Assembly (NCBI RefSeq): GCF_007097485.1
Contig: NZ_VKDE01000013.1
Span: 48,861-112,860, forward strand
Direction of reading: 5' to 3'
DNA length: 64,000 nucleotides
Source of the DNA: Carboxylicivirga sp. M1479
Lineage (GTDB): Bacteria; Bacteroidota; Bacteroidia; Bacteroidales; Marinilabiliaceae
Below, piece by piece: positions 27,575 to 35,427 of the stretch. The notes below the pieces were generated by a model. It was not told where the DNA came from and ran no database searches. It saw only the letters and a program-made list of their open reading frames with translations. The first letter of the stretch is position 1, and each line of letters starts with the position of its first letter. Position numbers and translations under genes: made by a program.

Positions 27575-28207
27575 ATGGATTATATAAATATATTCATCAA
27601 GTCTATCTTTATTGATAACATGGTATTTGCTTACTTCTTTGGTATGTGTTCATACCTGGCTGTATCAAAAACTGTGAATACATCATTAGGGTTAGGACTT
27701 GCCGTAACATTTGTATTAGGTATTACTGTGCCAGTAAACTACTTGCTTAACGAGTTTGTATTAAGCGAGGGTGCTTTGGTGTGGTTAGATAACCTAATGG
27801 GATTAGAAAATAAGTTTGCAAGCTATGATTTAAGCTTTTTAAGCTTTATCATGTTTATAGCTGTAATTGCCTCTATGGTGCAGTTAGTTGAAATGATTGT
27901 AGAGAAATTTGCACCTACGCTATACTCGCAACTGGGTATCTTCTTACCGCTTATTGCTGTTAACTGTGCCATTTTAGGTGGTTCGTTATTTATGCAAGAG
28001 CGCGACTATGTTAACTTGGGCGAAGCCACAGTATTCGGTCTTGGTTCAGGTATTGGCTGGTTATTAGCGATTGTTGGTATTGCTGCCATCCGCGAAAAAA
28101 TTCAATATTCCGATATACCAGCACCATTGCGTGGTTTAGGTATCACGTTTATTGTTACCGGACTGATGGGTGTGGCATTTATGAGTTTCATGGGAATTCA
28201 GTTGTAA
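27575..28207 (+). CDS. nqrE: Na+-NQR subunit E
   Basis: 210 residues, six hydrophobic helices, homologous to NqrD but inverted in topology. The motifs [12 protein letters not shown] and '[13 protein letters not shown]' hold the two cysteines (in GMCSYL and VNCAIL) expected to share the membrane iron-sulfur cluster with NqrD. Follows nqrD after 18 bp. Confidence 0.95.
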   Translation: MDYINIFIKSIFIDNMVFAYFFGMCSYLAVSKTVNTSLGLGLAVTFVLGITVPVNYLLNEFVLSEGALVWLDNLMGLENKFASYDLSFLSFIMFIAVIASMVQLVEMIVEKFAPTLYSQLGIFLPLIAVNCAILGGSLFMQERDYVNLGEATVFGLGSGIGWLLAIVGIAAIREKIQYSDIPAPLRGLGITFIVTGLMGVAFMSFMGIQL

Positions 28208-28226
28208 AAAGTAAAACGTATTAGAA

Positions 28227-29486
28227 ATGACATTATTAGCAATTGATAGTACAGTAATCTTTACCAGTGTAACGATTTTCCTTTTGGTAATCCTACTATT
28301 GGTGTCGATTCTATTGTACGCTAAGAAAAAACTGATGCCATCAGGCGAAGTAACCATCAATATTAACGATGGGGAGAAAGAATTGGTTGTTGAACCAGGT
28401 CAGACTTTGCTATCTGCATTAGGAAGTAATAAAATCTTCTTACCATCAGCTTGTGGTGGTGGTGGTACATGTGCCATGTGTCGTTGTCAGGTTGATAGCG
28501 GTGCGGGTTCAATTTTACCAACCGAAACAGGTTATTTTACCCGTAAAGAGGCTGCCAATAACTGGCGCTTAGCATGTCAGGTAAAAGTGAAAGAAGATAT
28601 GGCTATGCAAATTCCTGCCGAAGTAATGGGTATTAAAAAGTGGGAATGCGAAGTGGTATCTAACGATGGACAGGCAACCTTTATTAAGGAGTTTGTGGTG
28701 AAGTTACCTGATGGTGAAATCTTAGACTTTAAATCGGGTGGATACATCCAGATTGATGTGCCTAAGATTGATGTTGATTTTAAGGACATGGATATTGAGG
28801 AAGAGTATCGTGGCGAGTGGGAAAAATTCGGCATGTTTGACTTAACCATGAAAAATCCAGAGCCAACATACCGTGCCTATTCAATGGCTAACCACCCTGC
28901 GGAAGGTAATATTGTGATGCTAAACATCCGTATTGCTACTCCACCTTGGGATAGGGTTGCCGGAGGATTCCAAAAAGTGAACCCAGGTATCTGTTCTTCA
29001 TTTATCTTCTCGCGTAAGCCAGGTGATAAAGTAACGGTATCAGGACCTTATGGTGAGTTCTTTATTAAAGAAACGGAACGTGAGATGATGTTTATTGGTG
29101 GAGGTGCTGGTATGGCGCCAATGCGTTCGCACATCTTCCACTTGTTCCATACTTTAAAAACTGGTCGTAAGGCTACTTTCTGGTATGGTGCACGTTCTAA
29201 GAAAGAGATTTTCTATGAAGATCACTTCCGTGCCATCGAGAAGGAATTCCCGAACTTTAAGTTTACCATCGCCCTTTCTGAGCCATTGCCAGAAGATAAC
29301 TGGGAAGGTTCTACAGGATTTATTCACCAGGTTATTCATGACGAGTATTTAAGCAAGCATGAAGAGCCAGAGGATATCGAGTACTACCTTTGTGGTCCTC
29401 CGATGATGAATGATGCAATTACAAAAATGCTCTACGATCTTGGAGTGCCAGATGAAATGGTTGACTTTGATGATTTCGGATCATAA
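28227..29486 (+). CDS. nqrF: Na+-NQR subunit F, NADH-oxidising
   Basis: 419 residues. One N-terminal transmembrane helix (about 11-31), then a 2Fe-2S ferredoxin domain with Cys76, Cys82, Cys85 and Cys117 in CGGGGTCAMC and WRLACQ. Then a ferredoxin-NADP reductase-like module: RAYSMANHP for FAD, MMFIGGGAGMAPMRS for NADH, and a C-terminal LCGPPMMNDA. This subunit takes electrons from NADH and passes them through FAD and the 2Fe-2S cluster toward NqrC. Last gene of the operon, followed by a strong terminator. Confidence 0.96.
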   Translation: MTLLAIDSTVIFTSVTIFLLVILLLVSILLYAKKKLMPSGEVTININDGEKELVVEPGQTLLSALGSNKIFLPSACGGGGTCAMCRCQVDSGAGSILPTETGYFTRKEAANNWRLACQVKVKEDMAMQIPAEVMGIKKWECEVVSNDGQATFIKEFVVKLPDGEILDFKSGGYIQIDVPKIDVDFKDMDIEEEYRGEWEKFGMFDLTMKNPEPTYRAYSMANHPAEGNIVMLNIRIATPPWDRVAGGFQKVNPGICSSFIFSRKPGDKVTVSGPYGEFFIKETEREMMFIGGGAGMAPMRSHIFHLFHTLKTGRKATFWYGARSKKEIFYEDHFRAIEKEFPNFKFTIALSEPLPEDNWEGSTGFIHQVIHDEYLSKHEEPEDIEYYLCGPPMMNDAITKMLYDLGVPDEMVDFDDFGS

Positions 29487-29495
29487 ACATATTTT

Positions 29496-29520
29496 AAGCC
29501 CCTGAAAAGGGGCTTTTTTT
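29496..29520 (+). terminator. Terminator of the nqr operon
   Basis: An 8-bp stem AAGCCCCT/AGGGGCTT with a 4-nt loop, followed by a T run. Confidence 0.9.
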
Positions 29521-29706
29521 ATGCCTTATTTTTACTGTTTACTTAAGTGGAGAATGTGCCTACAATAATTTAGGTTTTTGTTTAAAATAACTTTATGTAG
29601 TCAGTGTATTCAATTGTTATATGAATCGAATATTGTCTTTTGAATTATTGCTTAATAACATGCATAACTTATGATTTTTATCACAGGATGCCTTGCTTTG
29701 ATACTT

Positions 29707-29714
29707 TACATTTG
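29707..29714 (+). promoter_or_regulatory. Putative -7 box (TACATTTG)
   Basis: TACATTTG fits TAnnTTTG and lies 50 bp before the peptidase start. A TTTG seven bases upstream is too close to be its -33 partner. Confidence 0.4.
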
Positions 29715-29763
29715 ATGTTTTAATTGATATTATAGTTATTTCTACATTAAAAAATAGTGACTC

Positions 29764-31995
29764 ATGAAAGTATTAACGCTTGTTTTATGTTTCTTTTTAT
29801 GCCTACCTGCCATTGCGCAAAATGAAACACCTGAATTAACACTAGAGAACATCTACAGTCATAACGTTTTAGACATTCATTACTTTGGGCCAGTACGTTG
29901 GTTGAAAGACGGTAAAAGTTATGCAGCCCTGGAAAAAAATTCTGTAACCAATGCTTCTGATATTGTGCGTTACGATGCCAAAAGTGGTAAGAGAAGCATA
30001 ATGGTTGCATCTCAGGACCTCCTGCCTCAGGGAAGTGATCAGGCATTGTCCATTCGCGATTATCAGTGGTCAGATGATAATTCAAAAGTGCTTTTATTTT
30101 GTAATACAACCCGTGTGTGGCGTTATCATACCCGAGGCGATTATTGGGTGTATAATCCGCAAGCAGGCACCCTGCAACAGTTGGGGGCTGATATGCCAAA
30201 GTCCAGTCTCATGTTTGCCAAATTTTCTCCTCAGGGCGATCGTGTAGCCTATGTGTGTGAAAATAATGTGTATGTTGAGCACCTTGCTAATGGAAAAAGA
30301 ATAGCCCTTACAAACGATGGAAACAAGCATATTGTTAATGGAACATTTGACTGGGTTTACGAGGAGGAGTTCGATTGTCGTGATGGTTTTCGTTGGAGCC
30401 CTGATGGAAGTAAAATTGCCTACTGGCAATCTAATACCGAGGGGACTGGAACTTTTTACATGGTCAATACTGTCGACTCGGTATATTCGCAGCTAATACC
30501 ATTGCCATACCCCAAAGCTGGAACCACCAATTCGGCTGTGAAGGTTGGTGTGGTGAGTGCCGATGGTGGTGAAACACAATGGTTAGATATACCTGGAGAT
30601 CCGCGTAATAATTATATCCCACGAATGGATTTCATACCCAATAGCAATGAGTTGATGATTCAGCAGTTTAATCGCTTGCAAAACACCAACAAGATATGGG
30701 TGGCCAATGCTAGCAATGGCTCTTTAAATAATATACTTACCGAGTCGGAAGATACCTGGGTGGATGTACATGATAACATACAGTGGTTGAAAAATAACCA
30801 GTTTTTTACATGGACTAGTGAACGCAGTGGTTATCGACACCTTTATATGGTTAGCCGCGATGGAAATACTGTTACCCCTATTACAAAAGGCGATTTTGAT
30901 GTAGTGAGCATTCAACGAATTGATGAAAAAGGGGGATATGTATATTATACAGCTTCTCCTCAGGAATTTTATCGTAAAAATTTATACCGAAGCCGATTAA
31001 ATGGTAAAGGCCCGGCTGAACGTATGACTCCTACGTCATTTGTTGGGCATAGTAACTATCAAATATCACCAAGTGCTAAGTATGCGATCCATCGTTTTAA
31101 TAATTCGTCTACACCAACAATCACTTCTTTGGTGAGTTTACCAGCGCATAAACAAGTTCGCATGTTTGAGGATAATGCGGCTGCTAAAGCACGTTATGAT
31201 GCCTGGGGATTACAAAGCAAAGAGTTTATAAAAGTAGATATTGGCAGTGCCATCTTGGATGCCTGGGTAATTAAACCGCGTGATTTTGATGCTAGCAAAA
31301 AATACCCAAGCATATTTTACGTATATGGCGAACCGTATTTGACGGAGGTACAAGACCAGTGGAAAGGATCAGATTTGTGGCATCAGTACATGGCACAGCA
31401 GGGTTATGTAATCGTGTGCGTTGATAATCGTGGTACAAAAGTGCCGCGAGGCAAAAAATTCAGAAAGTGCATTTATGGTCAAGTGGGTGAATTAGCTGTT
31501 CACGATCAGGCCGATGCTGCTCGCAAAATTGCAGAAGAATATTCATATATCGATGCCGCTCGTTTGGGTATTTGGGGATGGAGTGGTGGTGGTTCCATGA
31601 CACTCAATTGCATGTTCCGCTATTCAGATGTCTATAAAACGGGTATAGCCGTAGCTGCTGTTTCTGATCAACGCATTTATAACACCATATATCAAGAACG
31701 ATACATGGGGCTACCATCAGTTAACACTAAAGGGTATGTTAATGGATCACCCATAACACATGCATCAAAGCTAGAGGGTAATTTAATGTTAATACATGGT
31801 ACTGGCGATGATAATGTGCACTACCAAAGTGCCGAAATGTTAATATCGGAATTGGTGAAGCACAATAAACTATTCAGCTTTATGGCATACCCTATGTGCG
31901 GGCATAGTCTGTACGAGCGTCCGAATACATCATTACATTTGCGTCGTACGATGGAGGATTACTGGTTGAAAAACCTAAGGCCTGGAGGCGAGTAG
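29764..31995 (+). CDS. S9B dipeptidyl peptidase IV family serine protease
   Basis: 743 residues with a signal peptide (MKVLTLVLCFFLCLPAIAQ), so probably periplasmic or surface-exposed. The N-terminal beta-propeller (DPPIV_N, about 40-490) contains the conserved YEEEFDCRDGFRWSPDG segment whose double Glu binds the free amino terminus of substrates. The C-terminal alpha/beta-hydrolase domain has Ser607 in GWSGGG, Asp682 in GTGDDNVHY and His714 in CGHSLYE. All catalytic residues are intact. The family removes N-terminal X-Pro dipeptides. It stands alone between nqr and the repeat-rich gap before apbE. Confidence 0.93.
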   Translation: MKVLTLVLCFFLCLPAIAQNETPELTLENIYSHNVLDIHYFGPVRWLKDGKSYAALEKNSVTNASDIVRYDAKSGKRSIMVASQDLLPQGSDQALSIRDYQWSDDNSKVLLFCNTTRVWRYHTRGDYWVYNPQAGTLQQLGADMPKSSLMFAKFSPQGDRVAYVCENNVYVEHLANGKRIALTNDGNKHIVNGTFDWVYEEEFDCRDGFRWSPDGSKIAYWQSNTEGTGTFYMVNTVDSVYSQLIPLPYPKAGTTNSAVKVGVVSADGGETQWLDIPGDPRNNYIPRMDFIPNSNELMIQQFNRLQNTNKIWVANASNGSLNNILTESEDTWVDVHDNIQWLKNNQFFTWTSERSGYRHLYMVSRDGNTVTPITKGDFDVVSIQRIDEKGGYVYYTASPQEFYRKNLYRSRLNGKGPAERMTPTSFVGHSNYQISPSAKYAIHRFNNSSTPTITSLVSLPAHKQVRMFEDNAAAKARYDAWGLQSKEFIKVDIGSAILDAWVIKPRDFDASKKYPSIFYVYGEPYLTEVQDQWKGSDLWHQYMAQQGYVIVCVDNRGTKVPRGKKFRKCIYGQVGELAVHDQADAARKIAEEYSYIDAARLGIWGWSGGGSMTLNCMFRYSDVYKTGIAVAAVSDQRIYNTIYQERYMGLPSVNTKGYVNGSPITHASKLEGNLMLIHGTGDDNVHYQSAEMLISELVKHNKLFSFMAYPMCGHSLYERPNTSLHLRRTMEDYWLKNLRPGGE

Positions 31996-32015
31996 CACAA
32001 CTTCATAATTAATTA

Positions 32016-32240
32016 AAAGAATAAGGTAGCTGTTGTATCTTATACTGTATGTAGGGAATTTGCTTATAAGCATTTTAATCACGTCCACACTTCGTGGTAC
32101 TTTTCCTTGGCAAGGAGGAGAGGGTTGAAAAACCGTCCCCTCCTGAATTTTAGGAGGGGTGCCGACAGGTGGGGTGGTATAATTGGTTTTATAAGCAATT
32201 TCCCTGATACTGTATGGATGACAGCTACCTTTCTGTTTTT
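32016..32240. mobile_element. ~220-bp inverted-repeat element (MITE-like)
   Basis: Arms of about 45 bp at 32023-32070 and 32188-32231 are imperfect inverted repeats (shared core AAGGTAGCTG and AGGGAAnTTGCTTATAA). Between them are smaller hairpins: CCAC/GTGG near 32085, TCCTT/AAGGA near 32104, and a perfect CCCCTCCT/AGGAGGGG stem at 32138-32159. No coding capacity. No target duplication was recognised. It begins about 20-30 bp after the peptidase stop and could also affect its transcript end. Confidence 0.6.
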
Positions 32241-32718
32241 TTGGCAATGAGCGGCTATAAATTCATCCATCTATGTAGCAATCGAGTTCAAGCACCAACA
32301 CCAAAGACTCTATTGTCTATGATTTTTAGTCGATATTCTGGCTTTTTCGTAGGTTCTTCTAGTTAAAAGCGAGACGTTCCTCCATATTTAGTACGCTTTT
32401 CTATGAATTTCATCAAATACTATTCAAAAAAGTCAGATGATTCTACGAATTTGATAGAATCATCTCCCAAAAAGTGAGATCGTTCTATCTCCATTATAGA
32501 AAGACCTCCCAAAAAGTTAGATTTTCGATACTTTAATTTAGCATATTGTCTCTAAAGGGCAGAGTTTTTATTATGCTGGGTTATTAAGGGCATGAACAAG
32601 TAACCTTGTTTAGGCGAAAAGCTAGGCTCCCGATTGTTTCCAGCACATCTAATATCGCCAAAGTTGGAATTTCCTTAACTCTTTATCACCTTTGCTGGCC
32701 TAATTATTTGATTTTAAT
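32241..32718. other. Gene-free gap before apbE
   Basis: No gene. The middle is occupied by a degenerate 42-bp tandem repeat (32381-32548). The apbE promoter must lie in 32549-32718, but no exact TAnnTTTG box was found. Confidence 0.4.
32381..32548. repeat. Degenerate 42-bp tandem repeat, four units
   Basis: Units begin at 32381, 32423, 32465 and 32507, exactly 42 bp apart. The last three share TCCCAAAAAGTGAGAT or a close variant at the unit start. The first two share TTCTA-C/T-GAATTT at unit positions 19-30. Units 2 and 3 contain a small hairpin TTCTA...TAGAA. The stretch 32363-32388 resembles part of unit 3 as well. Non-coding in all frames as far as I can see. Confidence 0.65.
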
Positions 32719-33744
32719 ATGTCACGTCCAACTCCGCTCAAAATTTCGTTTATGCGCCTATCAATACTATTACTTGTTACAGTTGTTATATCGGCTTGTC
32801 AACCTAAAAAAAAATTTCAACGCAACGAGGGCTTAATTTTTGGCACCATTTATCACATGACCTATGAAGCTCCACAGGATTTGTCCGACACCATTCAAAG
32901 TACTCTTAATGCCTTTGATTGGTCCATGTCAACTTACAAAGAAGAGTCTGTAATTAGTAAGCTTAATCGCAATGTTTCAAATGAAACAGACATTTATTTT
33001 CGTCAAGTATTTAACAAGGCCCTGGAAATCACAAAAGAAACCAGTGGAGCCTTTGATATGACGGTTGCTCCTTTGGTAAATGCATGGGGTTTTGGTTTTT
33101 CTAAAAAAGATAGCCTGACTGATGGCGGCATTGATTCAATTATGACTTTTGTTGGAATGGATATGTTGCAACTGAATGGAACGAAACTGGTGAAGCAGAA
33201 GCCTGAAATAATGCTTGATGGAAGCGCCATTGCTAAAGGTTTTGCTGTAGATGTAGTGGCTGATTTATTAGAAGCATACGATGTGGATAATTATATGGTT
33301 GAGATAGGCGGAGAAATGCGTGTTAAGGGTCATAATCCTAAAAATACGGCATGGCGTGTTGGTATTGATCAGCCAATTGATGATCCAGAGGTACTCAATC
33401 GCCAGTTACAAGAGATTATTGGCATTAGTGATTTGGCGTTAGCCACATCAGGTAATTATCGCAATTTTTACATTAAGGACGGTAAAAAGTACGCGCATAC
33501 CATTAGTCCTTTCACAGGCTATCCAATAAATCATCAGTTGTTAGGAGTATCGGTATTAGCTTCAGACTGTATGAGTGCCGATGCCTATGCTACTGCATTT
33601 ATGGTATTGGGTTACGAACAAAGCATTGCAATTGTTGAAAAGAATGCTGATTTAGAGGCTTATTTTATTCTCGCCGGTTCAGGCGACGGATATGAAATTA
33701 AAATGAGCACAGGTTTTTCCAAATATCTTATTGACAAGTTGTAA
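32719..33744 (+). CDS. apbE: FAD:protein FMN transferase
   Basis: 341 residues from ATG 32719; a second in-frame ATG (codon 12) would start right at the signal sequence. Lipoprotein signal LLLVTVVISAC with Cys27 as the lipidation site, so it should be anchored outside the inner membrane. Family motifs: DMTVAPLVNAWGFG, MLDGSAIAKGFAVD, YMVEIGGEMRVKG and a C-terminal SADAYATAFMVLG with the metal-binding region. ApbE transfers FMN from FAD to the Thr in the S(T)GAT-type motif of NqrB and NqrC, both encoded 3-7 kb upstream. It is transcribed separately. Confidence 0.93.
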   Translation: MSRPTPLKISFMRLSILLLVTVVISACQPKKKFQRNEGLIFGTIYHMTYEAPQDLSDTIQSTLNAFDWSMSTYKEESVISKLNRNVSNETDIYFRQVFNKALEITKETSGAFDMTVAPLVNAWGFGFSKKDSLTDGGIDSIMTFVGMDMLQLNGTKLVKQKPEIMLDGSAIAKGFAVDVVADLLEAYDVDNYMVEIGGEMRVKGHNPKNTAWRVGIDQPIDDPEVLNRQLQEIIGISDLALATSGNYRNFYIKDGKKYAHTISPFTGYPINHQLLGVSVLASDCMSADAYATAFMVLGYEQSIAIVEKNADLEAYFILAGSGDGYEIKMSTGFSKYLIDKL

Positions 33745-33815
33745 AACACGAGCTAACTTGCAGTTTCGAATGAGGGAACTAAACAAATTTGTTAACCAAA
33801 TTAATCAAATGGCTC

Positions 33816-34943
33816 ATGAAAAAAATTGCAAGTTATGGATGGTTTATTCTAGTTATAGCATTATTAGTAGGTGCTTGTGAAGGAGTAAACGAAGAACCAA
33901 ATCCAGATGTTAGTGACTTATCTTTAGAAGAGGCAGTTAATGGTGCTGCCCTAAACATTGATGCTGCAGTTGAGGATATTGAAGCCTCATACGCTTATCA
34001 ATTGTTTGCTACGCAGGCAAGAACAAAAGGAGGGAGCGAGGAGGATGCGCCAACGGCTAATATGTACCTCGAGGATATAATGGGTGTTTACGAATATGCC
34101 CCATCTGATGATGATGGAGGTAGTAAAACACAATCGAAATGTGAATCCATTTTTAAACGTACAGGAGACAGTGAGTGGTTAGTGGTTTACATGCCATTTG
34201 AAAAACTATTGCAGCCAAAACAGCTATTTGAGTACGATTCAGAAAGTGAGATTGTTAATAACTTAATGATCAATACCACTGAATATCTCTATGAATCATC
34301 ACAAAAAGAGAAGTGGATGAAGTATAATTTGGCATCTAACTTTATGGTGGATGAGGAGTATGCCGGGCATTTGTGGGTTCAAGAAGAGAAGCAAGGTTTT
34401 TTGAATGTTAAAAACAGTTCAAAGTTTGGCTTTACCGATGAGCATTTTATCAAAGTAATGACACAATTCAATGATACTTTGTTAATTAGTTATGGCTTGG
34501 AAAATGCCAATGAAGAGAAGTTGTACTGTGAAACCATATCATTTGTGTTATCAGGTTTGGGCCAAAATGCCAATTTGCAGTTTGCCTACGAAATGCAGAT
34601 TGGTGATGTGCGAATTGTTAAAACCTTAGATGAAGAAGTGCAATTGGTGTATCACATTTATAAAGGCGATGTATTGCAAGAGAACGCCATGGTAGAAGTG
34701 ATAATGCCTGAGGGTGAGTCCGCAACAAGCTATAACTGCCTATTTATGCACAATAACAAAGATTTAAAAATCACGTTTGATGATGAGTCAGAAGTGCTAT
34801 TGTCCGATCTGTTAGGCGATTCGCAAGACGTATTATCTGGTTTGTTCTCTACAATGAAAGATATGTACCTATCTAAAGTAATTGTCAATCATTTGGCCTG
34901 GACTATTTATGCCGAACAAAATTGTGACGACGATGAAGGATAG
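33816..34943 (+). CDS. Hypothetical lipoprotein
   Basis: 375 residues from ATG 33816 (MKKIASYGWF); a TTG start at 33789 would spoil the signal peptide. The lipobox is LLVGAC, about residue 21, followed by an acidic linker (EGVNEEPNPDVSDLS). The body is acidic and contains no motif I recognise. It has no membrane segment after the signal. It follows apbE by 71 bp on the same strand and may share its transcript, but no functional link can be shown. Followed by a bidirectional terminator. Confidence 0.7.
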   Translation: MKKIASYGWFILVIALLVGACEGVNEEPNPDVSDLSLEEAVNGAALNIDAAVEDIEASYAYQLFATQARTKGGSEEDAPTANMYLEDIMGVYEYAPSDDDGGSKTQSKCESIFKRTGDSEWLVVYMPFEKLLQPKQLFEYDSESEIVNNLMINTTEYLYESSQKEKWMKYNLASNFMVDEEYAGHLWVQEEKQGFLNVKNSSKFGFTDEHFIKVMTQFNDTLLISYGLENANEEKLYCETISFVLSGLGQNANLQFAYEMQIGDVRIVKTLDEEVQLVYHIYKGDVLQENAMVEVIMPEGESATSYNCLFMHNNKDLKITFDDESEVLLSDLLGDSQDVLSGLFSTMKDMYLSKVIVNHLAWTIYAEQNCDDDEG

Positions 34944-34995
34944 AATACTTCAATAAAATTGAAAGTTGGGTTTGGGTGCGATTATAGTTGAATGT

Positions 34996-35026
34996 AAAAA
35001 GAGGTTTTCAGTAGAAAACCTCTTTT
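34996..35026. terminator. Bidirectional terminator
   Basis: AAAGAGGTTTTC/GAAAACCTCTTT stem with a 4-nt loop, flanked by A and T runs. It serves the lipoprotein gene on the plus strand and the small membrane gene on the minus strand. Confidence 0.9.
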
Positions 35027-35032
35027 TATATA

Positions 35033-35275
35033 CTAACAACTAGTTGTGTTACTTTCATATTCTCCATCAAGCTTTAGGGGCTTGATTTTAAATGCTTCTT
35101 TGCGGGCTAATTTGTCTTGTGTTGTTGCACATTGTATACCTTTGTCATTTAAGGCTTTATTACCACCAATATGGGTATTGGGGAACTTACCATTCTTTTG
35201 AAGCAGAATGCGTATTGACATCAACGCAAAAACAATTCCCATTAAAATAATCGTCAATATTAAAACCGGCCACAT
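35033..35275 (-). CDS. Conserved small membrane protein
   Basis: 80 residues from the ATG at 35275 (MWPVLILTII); the frame extends to 35302 but the inner start puts the helix first. One N-terminal transmembrane helix (about 2-22) is followed by the motif KFPNTHIGGNKALNDKGIQC and 'ATTQDKLARKEA'. This FPNTHIGGN-containing small protein is widespread in Bacteroidota without a known function; recognition is from memory. Single gene, tail-to-tail with the lipoprotein gene. Confidence 0.75.
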   Translation of the reverse strand: MWPVLILTIILMGIVFALMSIRILLQKNGKFPNTHIGGNKALNDKGIQCATTQDKLARKEAFKIKPLKLDGEYESNTTSC

Positions 35276-35386
35276 ATCTATCCCTTTTTTAATTCGGTAC
35301 AAAAGTACTAAAATTTGTTATTAGGCAAACAAAGCAAGCCTTTCATATGTTTGATAGATGCCCAATAAATTATGATACAATCTTAC

Positions 35387-35394
35387 TAGATTTG
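35387..35394 (+). promoter_or_regulatory. Putative -7 box (TAGATTTG)
   Basis: TAGATTTG fits TAnnTTTG and lies 33 bp before the E1 start. A TTTG at 35350 is too far upstream to be its -33 partner. Confidence 0.4.
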
Positions 35395-35427
35395 TATTCA
35401 GCAACTAAATAGTAAAAAATTCATTAT

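Noticed and set aside
31996..32718. tRNA or small coding gene in the apbE gap
   Set aside because: No cloverleaf with a TTC-loop signature and no ORF with a plausible protein; the space is repeats.
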